The translations under genes were made by a program, and so were the position numbers. DNA of 64,000 bases from Bacteroidales bacterium (lineage in GTDB: Bacteria; Bacteroidota; Bacteroidia; Bacteroidales; Marinilabiliaceae): contig SFOL01000001.1 of the NCBI GenBank assembly GCA_004552385.1, forward strand, positions 29,525 to 93,524, given 5' to 3'. The notes under the pieces were generated by a model. That model searched no databases, was not told the origin of the DNA, and saw nothing but the letters and a program-made list of their open reading frames with translations. Of the stretch, positions 8,251-17,461 are shown one piece after another; within the stretch, counting starts at the first letter, position 1; every line of letters begins with the position of its first letter.

Positions 8251-9978
8251 ATGAAGAGGTGGAACATAGAGGAGCGGCCCCAAGCCGGCCAGGCGGAGCT
8301 GCTGGCTCGCCAGGTCGGGGTGTCGGCCGTCACGGCCGCGCTGCTTATCGAAAGGGGCATAACCACCCCCGAGCGGGCCGACGCCTACCTCAACCCGCGG
8401 CTGAGCAGGCTGCACGACCCCTTTCTGATGCGCGACATGCGCAAGGCCGTGGCCAGAATAGAAACCGCCCTGGCCCGAGGCGAGAAAATACTCATATATG
8501 GTGACTATGACGTCGACGGGGCGACAGCCGTCGCGCTTGTCTATAAGACGCTGAGGCGCATAGAGGGCTCGGCAGAGAGGCTCGGGTTCTACATCCCGGA
8601 CCGCTACTCCGAGGGCTACGGCATATCGCGCCAAGGGCTGGACTACGCCTCGTCGGGCGGCTTCAGCCTGGTCATAGCCCTCGACTGCGGCATCAAGGCC
8701 GTCGAGCGCATGGACGAGGCGCGCCAGAGGGGCATCGACTTCATAATATGCGACCACCACGTGGCGGGAGAGCGCCTGCCGGACGTCGCGGCGTGCCTCG
8801 ACCCCAAGCGTCCCGACTGCCAATATCCGGATAAGAACCTCTCCGGATGCGGAGTGGGTTATAAGCTCATGGAGGCGCTCTACATAAGCAAGGGGATGGA
8901 TCTCAACGAGCTGACGGAGCACCTCGACATGCTCGTGATCAGCATAGCGTCAGACATAGTGCCCATGACGGGCGAGAACAGGATCTTCGCCCACTGGGGA
9001 CTCAAGAGGCTCAACTCGCGCCCCAGCGTGGGGCTCAAAGCCATAATGGACGTGGCGGGCGTCGACGCTGGCCATGCGGGCATAGGCGACATCGTCTTCA
9101 AGATTGGGCCGCGCATAAACGCCGCAGGGCGAATGGGCGACGGGGCCGACGCCGTCAGGCTGCTAATATCCACTGACCCGCGCGAGGCCATGGAGATGAG
9201 CTCCCACATGGACGGAAGCAACGACGAGAGGAAAGACCTCGACCGCGAGATCACGCGCGAGGCCATGGACATGATATGCTCGAGCGATGAGATGAGAGAC
9301 GCAAGCTCCATAGTGGTCTACAAGCCCACGTGGAGCAAAGGCGTCATAGGCATCGTGGCGTCGAGGCTGACGGAGACTTTCGCAAGGCCCGCCGTGGTGC
9401 TGACAAGGTCGCAGGCCGACCCGAGGCTGGCCACGGGCAGCGCGCGCTCTGTGGCGGGTTTCGACCTCTACAAGGGCATAGAGTCATGCGCCGACATATT
9501 AGAGGACTTCGGCGGTCACACGCACGCCGCGGGCCTCACCATGAGGGTGGAGAACGTCCCGGATTTCACAAGGCGGTTTAACCGGTATGTGGACGAGAAC
9601 ACGCCGGAGCCGGACCCCACACCGACCATCGACGTCGACCTGGAGATCGGCCTGGCCGACATAAACAGGGGGCTGATCCACGAGCTGGAGAAAATGTCGC
9701 CATTCGGCCCAGGCAACGAGAAGCCCGTCTTCGTCACACGCGGGGTGTACGACTACAGCACGTCGAAAGTATTCGGGCACGCAAGGCAGCACCTGAAACT
9801 TGACATGATAGAGACCGACGGCCGCGACGTCAGGACAGGCATAGGCTTCGGGCTGGGTGACATGTACCGCCTAATCGAGGACCGGCAGTTCGACATCTGC
9901 TACACCATAGACCGCAACATATACCGCGGGCGCCCCGTGGTGCAGCTCATGATAAAAGACATCCACACAAGAAGATAA
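8251..9978 (+). CDS. recJ: Single-stranded-DNA-specific exonuclease RecJ
   Basis: A 575-residue 5'-3' single-strand DNA exonuclease of the DHH superfamily, acting in recombination and mismatch/base-excision repair. The metal-binding motifs are all present: DYDVDGATA, the ALDCG Asp, CDHHV, and the DHHA1-side motif GPRINAAGRMG. Length is normal for the family. The ATG at 8251 (MKRWNIEERPQ) was chosen because the promoter overlaps the longer alternative and because family members start close to this point. It is the first gene of a tight run (gaps of 36, 29 and 21 bases) with a peptidase, a Ppx/GppA phosphatase and a sigma54 activator. Ile codons here are mostly ATA, unlike rpsP. Confidence 0.95.
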   Translation: MKRWNIEERPQAGQAELLARQVGVSAVTAALLIERGITTPERADAYLNPRLSRLHDPFLMRDMRKAVARIETALARGEKILIYGDYDVDGATAVALVYKTLRRIEGSAERLGFYIPDRYSEGYGISRQGLDYASSGGFSLVIALDCGIKAVERMDEARQRGIDFIICDHHVAGERLPDVAACLDPKRPDCQYPDKNLSGCGVGYKLMEALYISKGMDLNELTEHLDMLVISIASDIVPMTGENRIFAHWGLKRLNSRPSVGLKAIMDVAGVDAGHAGIGDIVFKIGPRINAAGRMGDGADAVRLLISTDPREAMEMSSHMDGSNDERKDLDREITREAMDMICSSDEMRDASSIVVYKPTWSKGVIGIVASRLTETFARPAVVLTRSQADPRLATGSARSVAGFDLYKGIESCADILEDFGGHTHAAGLTMRVENVPDFTRRFNRYVDENTPEPDPTPTIDVDLEIGLADINRGLIHELEKMSPFGPGNEKPVFVTRGVYDYSTSKVFGHARQHLKLDMIETDGRDVRTGIGFGLGDMYRLIEDRQFDICYTIDRNIYRGRPVVQLMIKDIHTRR

Positions 9979-10014
9979 AACAGAGCAAGGCGAAAAACGC
10001 CAAGAAATACAGAC

Positions 10015-11460
10015 ATGTTCAGCACACAGACCTACACCAACCGCCGAGACAGACTGGCCAACCTCATGCCAGGCTCCCTCATGCTCTTCGTCGGCAACGA
10101 CGACGCCTCATTCAACTACCACGACAACCAATACCGCTTCCGCCAAGACAGCACCTTCCTATACCTCTTCGGACTCGACTCGGCATGCATGGCCGCCATA
10201 ATGGACACAGCCTCGGGCGAGACGACAATCTTTGCCGACGACGTCAGCATGGACGACATCGTATGGACGGGGCCCATGGAGAGCGTGGCGGACCGCGCAG
10301 CCAGAGCGGGCGTGAGCAAGACGCGGCCCATGGCCGACCTTGATGCTTGCCTCAAGCGCGCGGCGGCGGGGGGCAGGACGGTGCACTACGTGCCGCCATA
10401 CCGCGGCAGGACGATAATAAAGATAGCCGAGCTGACGGGCAAGACGCCCGCCGAGGTCAAGACGGGCAGCTCCACCGAGCTGACAAAGGCCCTCGTGAAG
10501 CTGCGCTCGGTAAAAGAGCAGTGCGAGATAGACGACATGGACCGCCAGATGGCGTTCGGATACGCCATGCACACAGCGGCCATGCGGATGGCCCACGAGG
10601 GCTATACCGAGAACGACATAATGGCCCAAGTGGAGTTCGAAGCCCTCAAGGGCGGCGGCCCGGTATCATTCCCAACAATATGCACCATCCACGGCGAGAC
10701 GCTCCACAACCACGGCTACACCCACCCCCTGGAGGCCGGACGCCTGCTGCTGGTCGACGCAGGGTGCGAAAGCCCCAACCACTACGCCACAGACAACACG
10801 CGCACGACGCCCGTGGGCGGGCAGTTCACCACACGCCAGCGCGAAGTGTACGAGGTGGTGCTGGCGGCCAACAACGCCGTGGCCGCCGCGGCAAGGCCGG
10901 GCGTGACATACAAAGAGATGCACATGCTGGCAAGCCGAGTCATAGTGGACGGGCTCAAAGCGATAGGCCTGATGAGGGGCGACACCGACGAGGCCGTGGC
11001 AGCGGGGGCGCAAGCCCTCTTCATGCCCCACGGCATAGGGCACATGCTGGGCCTTGACGTGCACGACATGGAGAACTACGGCGAAGACCTCGTGGGATAT
11101 GACGACGAGGTGAGGCGCGACAGCCAGTTCGGACTCGCCTCGCTCAGGCTGGGCAGGAGGCTGCAGGAGGGCTTCTGCGTCACCGACGAGCCGGGCATTT
11201 ACTTCATCCCCGAACTCATTGACCGATGGAAGGCCGGGCACATTTGCGAGCATTTTGTCAACTTTAGCAAGCTGGAGACGTACAAAGACTTCGGCGGCAT
11301 CAGGATTGAGGACGACCTGCTGATAACGAAAGACGGATGCAGGGTGATGGGCGGCACGAGACTGCCCTCGACACCCGACGAGGTTGAGGCAGAGGCCAAC
11401 AGCGGCAACAACAAGAGCCGCGGGGCGAACGGCAGAGACCGCCTGACGCAAGAGAATTAG
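10015..11460 (+). CDS. pepP: Xaa-Pro aminopeptidase (M24B family)
   Basis: Metallopeptidase of 481 residues that removes an N-terminal residue preceding proline, probably cytosolic. The N-terminal AMP_N domain (about residues 1-140) begins with a YTNRRDRLANLMPGSLMLFVGND segment typical of PepP. The pita-bread catalytic domain carries the five metal ligands in VDAGCE, ATDNTRT, GIGHMLGLDVHD, TDEPGIYF and GGIRIEDD. The C-terminus ends in a short polar tail. It lies 36 bases after recJ and 29 before the phosphatase gene, so it is probably part of the same transcript. Prolidase is possible, but the AMP_N domain and the length favour aminopeptidase P. Confidence 0.93.
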   Translation: MFSTQTYTNRRDRLANLMPGSLMLFVGNDDASFNYHDNQYRFRQDSTFLYLFGLDSACMAAIMDTASGETTIFADDVSMDDIVWTGPMESVADRAARAGVSKTRPMADLDACLKRAAAGGRTVHYVPPYRGRTIIKIAELTGKTPAEVKTGSSTELTKALVKLRSVKEQCEIDDMDRQMAFGYAMHTAAMRMAHEGYTENDIMAQVEFEALKGGGPVSFPTICTIHGETLHNHGYTHPLEAGRLLLVDAGCESPNHYATDNTRTTPVGGQFTTRQREVYEVVLAANNAVAAAARPGVTYKEMHMLASRVIVDGLKAIGLMRGDTDEAVAAGAQALFMPHGIGHMLGLDVHDMENYGEDLVGYDDEVRRDSQFGLASLRLGRRLQEGFCVTDEPGIYFIPELIDRWKAGHICEHFVNFSKLETYKDFGGIRIEDDLLITKDGCRVMGGTRLPSTPDEVEAEANSGNNKSRGANGRDRLTQEN

Positions 11461-11489
11461 CCGCAGCCTGAAAACAAAGAACACAAAGA

Positions 11490-12431
11490 ATGAGATTAGC
11501 AATAATAGACATCGGGACCAACACGATAAACCTGCTGGTGGCTGACACTAAACCCAACGGAGCGTACAACATCATAAGCAGCACCAAGGTGACGGCGCGA
11601 CTGGGCAAGGGCGGAATAAACGACGGCAGGCTGACCCCCGAGGCCATAAAGCGCGGGCTCGACGCCATAGACACCCACATGAAGACGCTCGCCTCGCTGG
11701 GCAAGGTGGACAAGATTGTGGCCGTAGGCACATCCGCAATGCGGAACGCCGCCAACGCCGACGAGTTCTCAAAGGCGGTGGAGGAGAAATACGGCTTCGG
11801 CATAAGAATAATAAGCGGCGAGGAGGAGGCGCGCATGATTTTCGACGGAGTGAAGCAAGTGATGCCGCTCGGCCGCGAGCGCGTGCTCATTCTCGACATA
11901 GGCGGCGGAAGCTGCGAATTCATCATAGCCAACAAAGACGGCGTGGCGTGGGCCCACAGCTATGAGCTGGGCATGGCGCGCATCCTTGACAAATTCCACC
12001 CCTCGGACCCCATAACCCACAAGGAGGTCATGGCCATCGAGGCCTACATACGCCAAGGAGTGAGCCAAGAGGGGGCCAACCTCTACGACGCCATAAGGAA
12101 CTTCCCGGCCACGACTCTCGTCGGAACGTCCGGCTCTTTCGACACCATAGCGTCACTCGTGGCGGCAAGGAACCACCCCCTGCTCAACGTCGCCCTCTCG
12201 ACATCCTACGAAATCCCGATGCCGAGCTTCGACGAGACATACCGCAAACTGATAGCCTCGACGGCCGACGAGAGGAAGACGATGGGTAACATGGACCAGG
12301 CGCGCATAGACCTTATCGTGCCGGGCGCTATATTCATCAACTTCGTCTTGACGGAGCTAAAGATGGAGAGGCTGTACCAGTGTGGCTTCGCCCTTAAGCA
12401 AGGCTCAGTACTTAACTTCGCAACAGAATAA
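11490..12431 (+). CDS. ppx: Ppx/GppA-type exopolyphosphatase / guanosine pentaphosphate phosphatase
   Basis: A 313-residue phosphatase of the ASKHA fold, acting on polyphosphate or on pppGpp. The phosphate-binding loops are visible as IDIGTNTINLLVAD at the N-terminus and LDIGGGSCEFI at about residue 134, with the activating E-E in ISGEEEARMIF. The protein lacks the C-terminal HD-like domain of the 500-residue E. coli enzymes and belongs to the short form common in Bacteroidota. Substrate preference cannot be told from sequence. It is 21 bases upstream of an orphan sigma54 activator, which raises the possibility that phosphate or stringent signalling and the regulator are connected; this is inference. 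Confidence 0.9.
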   Translation: MRLAIIDIGTNTINLLVADTKPNGAYNIISSTKVTARLGKGGINDGRLTPEAIKRGLDAIDTHMKTLASLGKVDKIVAVGTSAMRNAANADEFSKAVEEKYGFGIRIISGEEEARMIFDGVKQVMPLGRERVLILDIGGGSCEFIIANKDGVAWAHSYELGMARILDKFHPSDPITHKEVMAIEAYIRQGVSQEGANLYDAIRNFPATTLVGTSGSFDTIASLVAARNHPLLNVALSTSYEIPMPSFDETYRKLIASTADERKTMGNMDQARIDLIVPGAIFINFVLTELKMERLYQCGFALKQGSVLNFATE

Positions 12432-12452
12432 AAAGAGCAAGGAGGGAGAGAC

Positions 12453-13616
12453 ATGGCCAACATACTCCTTATTGACGACGAGAGGGGAATCCGCAACACG
12501 CTTGGCGAAATCCTGACCATGGAGGGCTACAACGTGACCGTGGCCGAGGACGGGGCGAAAGGCATCGAGGCGTTCACCAACGGAGACTTCGACGCCGTCC
12601 TGACCGACATCAAGATGCCAAACATGGACGGCATGGAGGTGCTAAGCAAGCTGACGGAAATGAAGCCGGACTGCCCCGTCATAATGATCTCCGGCCACGG
12701 TGACATCGACACTGCCGTCGAGTGCATAAAAAAGGGCGCCTACGACTTCATCCAGAAGCCGCCCGACCTGAACAGGGTCACCATAACCCTCAAGAACGCG
12801 GTGGAAAAGGGCGCGCTGGTGGTCGAGACCAAGACTCTGAAAAAGAAAGTGGCGCACACATACGACATGGTGGGCGACTCGGCCCCCATGCAGAGAGTGC
12901 GCGACATGATTGCCAAAGTGGCGGCGACCGATGCGCGGGTGCTCATCCTGGGGGCCAACGGCACGGGCAAGGAGCTCGTGGCGAGGGCGCTCCACGAGAA
13001 CAGTCCGAGAGCCAAATGCCCATTCGTGGAGGTGAACTGCGCGGCCATCCCGTCAGAGCTCATCGAGAGCGAGCTCTTCGGGCACGAGAAAGGCGCGTTC
13101 ACGTCGGCAGTGAAGCAACGGATAGGCAGGTTTGAACAGGCCTCGGGCGGCACACTGTTTCTTGACGAGATAGGCGACATGAGCCTGCCGGCGCAAGCCA
13201 AGGTGCTACGCGCTCTCCAAGAGAAGACCATAACAAGGGTGGGCGGCGAGAAAGAGATTAAAGTGGACGTGAGGGTGGTGGCCGCCACCAACAAGAACCT
13301 GGCGGAGGAGATCAAGGCGGGCAACTTCCGCGAAGACCTCTACCACAGGCTCAGCGTCATCATCATCAACGTGCCGACTCTCAACGAGAGGGCCGACGAC
13401 ATCCCGGCACTGGCCTCTTACTTCCTGAGCCAAGTGGCGCAAGAGATGAACGTGCCGGAAAAGAAAATCTCGCCGGAGGCCATTGAAGCCCTAAAGAAGA
13501 TTAACTGGACGGGCAACATACGCGAGTTCCGCAACGTCATGGAGAGGCTCACCATTCTCGCGTCAGCCGAAATAACGGCCGATGACGTGAGCAACTACGC
13601 GCGCCCCATAGGCTGA
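12453..13616 (+). CDS. Sigma54-dependent response regulator without a DNA-binding domain
   Basis: A 387-residue NtrC-family activator. The receiver domain (about 1-120) keeps the acidic pair at 8-9, phospho-acceptor Asp52, Ser80 and Lys102. The AAA+ domain (about 138-370) has Walker A GANGTGKE (167-174), the sigma54-contact loop as GAFTSA (214-219) instead of GAFTGA, and Walker B GGTLFLDEIGD. The protein stops about 20 residues after the WTGNIREF segment, so the Fis-type helix-turn-helix of most relatives is missing. The stop codon is clean, with no in-frame HTH continuation nearby. No histidine kinase gene is adjacent. It should work with RpoN, encoded at 26869-28335. HTH-less activators are known (FlgR of Helicobacter, CtcC of Chlamydia). 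Confidence 0.9.
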   Translation: MANILLIDDERGIRNTLGEILTMEGYNVTVAEDGAKGIEAFTNGDFDAVLTDIKMPNMDGMEVLSKLTEMKPDCPVIMISGHGDIDTAVECIKKGAYDFIQKPPDLNRVTITLKNAVEKGALVVETKTLKKKVAHTYDMVGDSAPMQRVRDMIAKVAATDARVLILGANGTGKELVARALHENSPRAKCPFVEVNCAAIPSELIESELFGHEKGAFTSAVKQRIGRFEQASGGTLFLDEIGDMSLPAQAKVLRALQEKTITRVGGEKEIKVDVRVVAATNKNLAEEIKAGNFREDLYHRLSVIIINVPTLNERADDIPALASYFLSQVAQEMNVPEKKISPEAIEALKKINWTGNIREFRNVMERLTILASAEITADDVSNYARPIG

Positions 13617-13720
13617 AAAAGCCGCCAGACAAGGCACAAAGACGGCGCATGAGGTTAAAAATATAATGTGATAGCTGATTATTTCGGCCCTTTTTGATAA
13701 TTTTAAGGGTCGAAAATGAA

Positions 13721-14269
13721 ATGATGAGCCGAATATCTCACCAAAAATTCTCGTTCAGCCTCGGCCAGCCAGGCGAGGCGACAGCTTGCTACGTAACGGA
13801 CGGCACGGAGACCGAGTTCGAGCTTAGTAACGTATGCAACCCGTTGGCCGACATGCTAATGGCCATGGCATCGCTTGTAACGAACCCCGCACAGCTATGG
13901 GACGGCAGCAACACAGCCGCCTTCACGTGGTACTCCGAAAAGGAGAGCTACGATTGGACTCTCACGGCCATGCATGACGGGGCTCTGTGCATCCGCGTGA
14001 CACAGTCTTGCGAGTTCTTTGGCGAAGACGAGATCGAGGTCGTCAACGGCGAGTGCGACATTGAGGAGTTCATAGCCTGCGTCACCCGCGAGATGGACCG
14101 CTTCATTAAAACGGTCGGACTGCTCAACTACCACCAGCAGTGGCAGACGGGCGAGTTCCCGCTCACTTACTTCCTGATTCTCAAGAAGCACCTGATCGAC
14201 CAGGACCTGTGGGGCGAGAGCGAGGACGGTGCGACTCTTAGCGACGAGACGCGCCTGATGCTCTGTTAG
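13721..14269 (+). CDS. Hypothetical acidic protein
   Basis: An unrecognised 182-residue acidic soluble protein with no signal peptide or membrane segment. It is rich in Glu, Asp and aromatic residues (KESYDWTLTAMHDG, CEFFGEDEIEV) and looks folded rather than disordered. The open frame could begin with TTG at 13694, but the tandem ATG codons at 13721 and 13724 are much better candidates. A gap of about 100 bases separates it from the regulator gene, so it may have its own promoter; I see only a weak TAATTTTA box at 13698. It is followed by a strong bidirectional terminator. Function unknown. Confidence 0.75.
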   Translation: MMSRISHQKFSFSLGQPGEATACYVTDGTETEFELSNVCNPLADMLMAMASLVTNPAQLWDGSNTAAFTWYSEKESYDWTLTAMHDGALCIRVTQSCEFFGEDEIEVVNGECDIEEFIACVTREMDRFIKTVGLLNYHQQWQTGEFPLTYFLILKKHLIDQDLWGESEDGATLSDETRLMLC

Positions 14270-14330
14270 GCTCAAGCAGCGCCAGCCTTTCTGTCAGAAA
14301 ACCATACATCCGCCTACGAAGCGAAACGTC

Positions 14331-14369
14331 AAAAAGCCCCGGGGGTTACAACTCCCGGGGCTTTTCACA
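14331..14369. terminator. Bidirectional terminator between convergent genes
   Basis: The 12-bp perfect stem AAAAGCCCCGGG is followed by a short loop and its complement CCCGGGGCTTTT. The A and T runs on either side would let it act on both strands, ending the 13721-14269 gene and the minus-strand rdgB-porZ transcript. Confidence 0.85.
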
Positions 14370-14397
14370 TCCATGCGCGGATATAATCAGGAGGCGA

Positions 14398-16755
14398 CTA
14401 CTCAGTCACCAAAATCTTTCCCACCGCACTATTCTTGCCATCGGCATCTGACGCCCAGACGATGTAAACGCCATTAGCCACTCGGCCGCCGCCCTCACGC
14501 CTCAAGTCCCACCTTGCCATGCCTCCAAGCGACGTGGTCCGGAAGACGCGCCGACCGGCGGCATCGGTTACGAAAACGGGCGACGAGTCCTCAAAACCCG
14601 TCATAGAGACATATCCCGCGGCAGAGGCTGTAGCACTTACCGGGTTGGGGTAAATCCGGATCTTAGAGAGCTTGGAGGCTGGCGCCACGGCGTCGCCCCT
14701 GTAAGACACGAGGCCCTGGCTCGTAGAGAAGAAAACCTCGCCATCGGTCTGGCGTATGGCCACGCGCTCCACCAAGTTGGAAGGCAGAGGGCTGTTAGAC
14801 GCCGTGAAGTGGTGGATGGTGGAGAGCCCGTCGGCACTGACAAGGTAGACGCCATTGTCCGTGGCTATCCATTTGCGGTCGGCACCGTCAACCTTAATGT
14901 CGTTGATGAACTGGCCGTCGAGCAGATAGTCGGCAAGGCCGGAGCCGTCGGTGCGCGGCACCTTAATGCGGTTGAATGTGACCGAACCCGTTTTCAGCAT
15001 CTTCGAATTGTCTCGCGTAACGAGGATGCCGGCAGTGGTTCCCACCCATATTGAGCCGTCGGCCGAGACAGCCACGGCAGTGGACCTCGTCCCGACCGTC
15101 TCGCCGGAACCCGCGTCGACAAGGCTGAAAGAGCCTACGCAATTGTCCTGCGTCTCGGCTCCGGTGCCGAGGGTCGTCATGAAAACGTCGTCGTCGGGCG
15201 TCTCGGGCGTGCCATTAAGGTTAAAGACGCACGTGTACGGCTTGTTCATCCGCGATGACCATACCCATATATTGCCATTGCTTGCCGCCACCATGCCGAG
15301 AGAGGAGTGTCCGCCTGACATGGGACCGTATGAGTAGGAGAACCACTCGCCGTCTTTATTCATGACGTTGACGCCCGATGACACCAACGAGTTCATCACG
15401 ATGAGGTTCTGATCTTCATCCACCACCATCGCGTCGGTCAAGACGTAGTCCGAGAAAGCGGGCGAAAGAGACGAATTGCCCGACGAGTAGTTCCGCCCGA
15501 GCGCACAACCATCCACCTCAAAAACACCCGTGCCGAACGTAGACAGATAGACCCGCCGCGTGACAGGGTCGGCCGCGAAGAATACGGGGTCGCGTCCTTC
15601 GGCGTAAGAGGCCGCGCGGCAAGACGCCCACTCGTCATCATGAAGCACCGAAAATGACGTGACATTGCCCTGCGCGCCGTATGAAGCCGAGCGTCCCTGG
15701 CCGCCCACATACACGTCGCCGTCAAAGCTGAAGACGTCGGACGCGACGGCCGACGCGGGGCCTTGCGGCAGCCACGAGCGGCCTACAGACGCGAGCGAGG
15801 AGACGACAAGGCCGGCGTTCACATCGGCTATGGCCAGCGACCCGTCAGTCATGAAAGACGCGGAGCGGAAAGAGGGTGACGAAACGACATAGGCCCCTTG
15901 CGAATCTCGGACGGACGAGATGGAAGCCACACGCCCGAAAGCGGAGTCGAAAACGTCTACACGCCCCGAGGATACGACAGCAAGCCGCGAAGCCGACGCG
16001 TCGAGACCGCGGAAAGAGCTGACTGTCGTCACCATTTCGGCCACAGAGCCCGTCAAACGCCACAAAGAGCACTCGCCACCGACCTCGCCCACAGCGGCCA
16101 CCACTCCGCCCGCAAACGCCACGACCGAGGCCACGCCGCCCGCAGGGGCGGGAAGCAGCGTCCACTGGCCGTAGTCCTCAAGCACACGGCTGGAGAGGTC
16201 GGCGCGGTAGAGGCCTGCTGAGGTGGCGACGTAAATCATGCCGTCTGAGACGCAAACGCCGTTGGCCGCCACGCCGCCAGACGCTATGCGCCATGCGGAG
16301 CGGATCTCGCACTTGCGGCGATCGACCTCGGCCACGCCGCCATCGAAAGCCAGATAGAGCATGCCGCCATAGGCGGCCATGCCATTTATCCGTTTCTGAG
16401 TGAACGAGTCGCTCAAACGGAGCTCTGGTATGTTGACCGTCGAGAGTTCGGACATATCCACCAAGTCAATGTCGCCATCAGAATAGCCCACCGCGAGCAA
16501 GTCGCCATCGGCGGCAATGGCTGATATGCCCGAAGATGACAAGTGGTTAACCTTTGTCAGTTTGCCGAGCATCCCGTCGGAAGACGAGTAATAAAAGAGT
16601 CCGTAGCCGTTGCCGCACACGGGCGCGCCGCCAGCCACGGCCGTCAGGCAGCTGCCGGCAAACGAGGTCTGGTCCGTCCACTGGGCCGACGAGGCGAGGG
16701 GGAGCGACGCGGCAAGAGCGCAGGCGCACAGCGAATAGAGAAGAGACAAACGCAT
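14398..16755 (-). CDS. porZ: PorZ-like beta-propeller protein with type IX secretion sorting domain
   Basis: A 785-residue secreted protein. It has a signal peptide (ending LPLASSAQ), then WD-like propeller repeats. The first propeller carries signatures of PorZ (ILAVGYSDGDIDLVD-like and QKRINGMAAYGGMLYLAF). The last 85 residues form a type A sorting domain with IRIYPNPVSA and VANGVYIVWASD. PorZ is a surface component of the type IX secretion system that helps deliver anionic lipopolysaccharide to the attachment complex in Porphyromonas. Length is close to the roughly 776 residues of P. gingivalis PorZ. It begins 3 bases after rdgB and is surely co-transcribed with it. No other type IX gene lies in the window. 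An alternative is a generic two-component-regulator-propeller protein that is merely a type IX cargo. Confidence 0.8.
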   Translation of the reverse strand: MRLSLLYSLCACALAASLPLASSAQWTDQTSFAGSCLTAVAGGAPVCGNGYGLFYYSSSDGMLGKLTKVNHLSSSGISAIAADGDLLAVGYSDGDIDLVDMSELSTVNIPELRLSDSFTQKRINGMAAYGGMLYLAFDGGVAEVDRRKCEIRSAWRIASGGVAANGVCVSDGMIYVATSAGLYRADLSSRVLEDYGQWTLLPAPAGGVASVVAFAGGVVAAVGEVGGECSLWRLTGSVAEMVTTVSSFRGLDASASRLAVVSSGRVDVFDSAFGRVASISSVRDSQGAYVVSSPSFRSASFMTDGSLAIADVNAGLVVSSLASVGRSWLPQGPASAVASDVFSFDGDVYVGGQGRSASYGAQGNVTSFSVLHDDEWASCRAASYAEGRDPVFFAADPVTRRVYLSTFGTGVFEVDGCALGRNYSSGNSSLSPAFSDYVLTDAMVVDEDQNLIVMNSLVSSGVNVMNKDGEWFSYSYGPMSGGHSSLGMVAASNGNIWVWSSRMNKPYTCVFNLNGTPETPDDDVFMTTLGTGAETQDNCVGSFSLVDAGSGETVGTRSTAVAVSADGSIWVGTTAGILVTRDNSKMLKTGSVTFNRIKVPRTDGSGLADYLLDGQFINDIKVDGADRKWIATDNGVYLVSADGLSTIHHFTASNSPLPSNLVERVAIRQTDGEVFFSTSQGLVSYRGDAVAPASKLSKIRIYPNPVSATASAAGYVSMTGFEDSSPVFVTDAAGRRVFRTTSLGGMARWDLRREGGGRVANGVYIVWASDADGKNSAVGKILVTE

Positions 16756-16758
16756 GAC

Positions 16759-17343
16759 CTACAGCTTGCTGAGAAAATTGACGAGCTGACGCACCGCCTT
16801 GCCGCGGTGGCTGACCTTGTTCTTGTCATCGAGCGACATCTCGGCGAAAGACGCCCCTCCGAAGCCCATGGGCTCAAAGACGGGGTCGTAGCCGAAGCCG
16901 CCCGTCCCGTGCTTAGCCAAGGCGATGCGTCCCGGGCACACGCCCTCAAAGACGGTCTCACGCCCGAGCTGGTCAACGTAGGCTATGACGGTGCGAAACG
17001 AGGCCTCGCGGTCCGCCACGCCGCTGAGGGCGGCAAGCAGTTTCGCCATGTTGCGCTCGGGGTCACACTCGTCTCCGGCATATCGGGCGGTGAAGACCCC
17101 CGGGGCTCCGCCCAGGGCGGCTACCTCAAGCCCGGTGTCGTCGGCGAAGCACGCTTTGCCTGTCAGTTCATGGAGGAAGTGGGCCTTGATGAGGGCGTTG
17201 CCCTCTATGGTGTTGGCGGTCTCCGGAATGTCTACCATGACACCGGCGTCGTCAAGCGTGAGGACAGAGGTCTTGCCATCCAGCATGCGAGAGATTTCCT
17301 TGGCCTTGTTGGCGTTGTGGGTGGCGAAAAGAAGCTCCTTCAT
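16759..17343 (-). CDS. rdgB: Non-canonical purine NTP pyrophosphatase (RdgB/HAM1)
   Basis: House-cleaning enzyme of 194 residues that hydrolyses dITP, ITP and XTP to monophosphates so that they are not built into nucleic acid. Family hallmarks are the N-terminal LLFATHNANKAKEI, the FADDTGLEVAALGGAPG segment with the catalytic Asp, and the C-terminal FGYDPVFEP and SHRGKAVRQL. Full length, cytosolic. It is immediately upstream of porZ with a 3-base gap, so the two share a transcript although no functional link is evident. Confidence 0.96.
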   Translation of the reverse strand: MKELLFATHNANKAKEISRMLDGKTSVLTLDDAGVMVDIPETANTIEGNALIKAHFLHELTGKACFADDTGLEVAALGGAPGVFTARYAGDECDPERNMAKLLAALSGVADREASFRTVIAYVDQLGRETVFEGVCPGRIALAKHGTGGFGYDPVFEPMGFGGASFAEMSLDDKNKVSHRGKAVRQLVNFLSKL

Positions 17344-17382
17344 TATATTATATTTGTTTTACGCGCGCATTGGCGCAAAGAA

Positions 17383-17424
17383 AGGCCGCGGCCCGGTGGA
17401 AAGGGGCGCGGCCTGTGACGTGCG
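17383..17424 (-). terminator. Terminator after the universal stress protein gene
   Basis: Stem arms AGGCCGCG (17383-17390) and CGCGGCCT (17407-17414) with extra G-C pairs inside. On the minus strand the stem is followed by the T-rich TTTCTTTG. Confidence 0.65.
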
Positions 17425-17461
17425 GACGCAAGGGAAACATTCACCCCTTGGCTACCTGATA

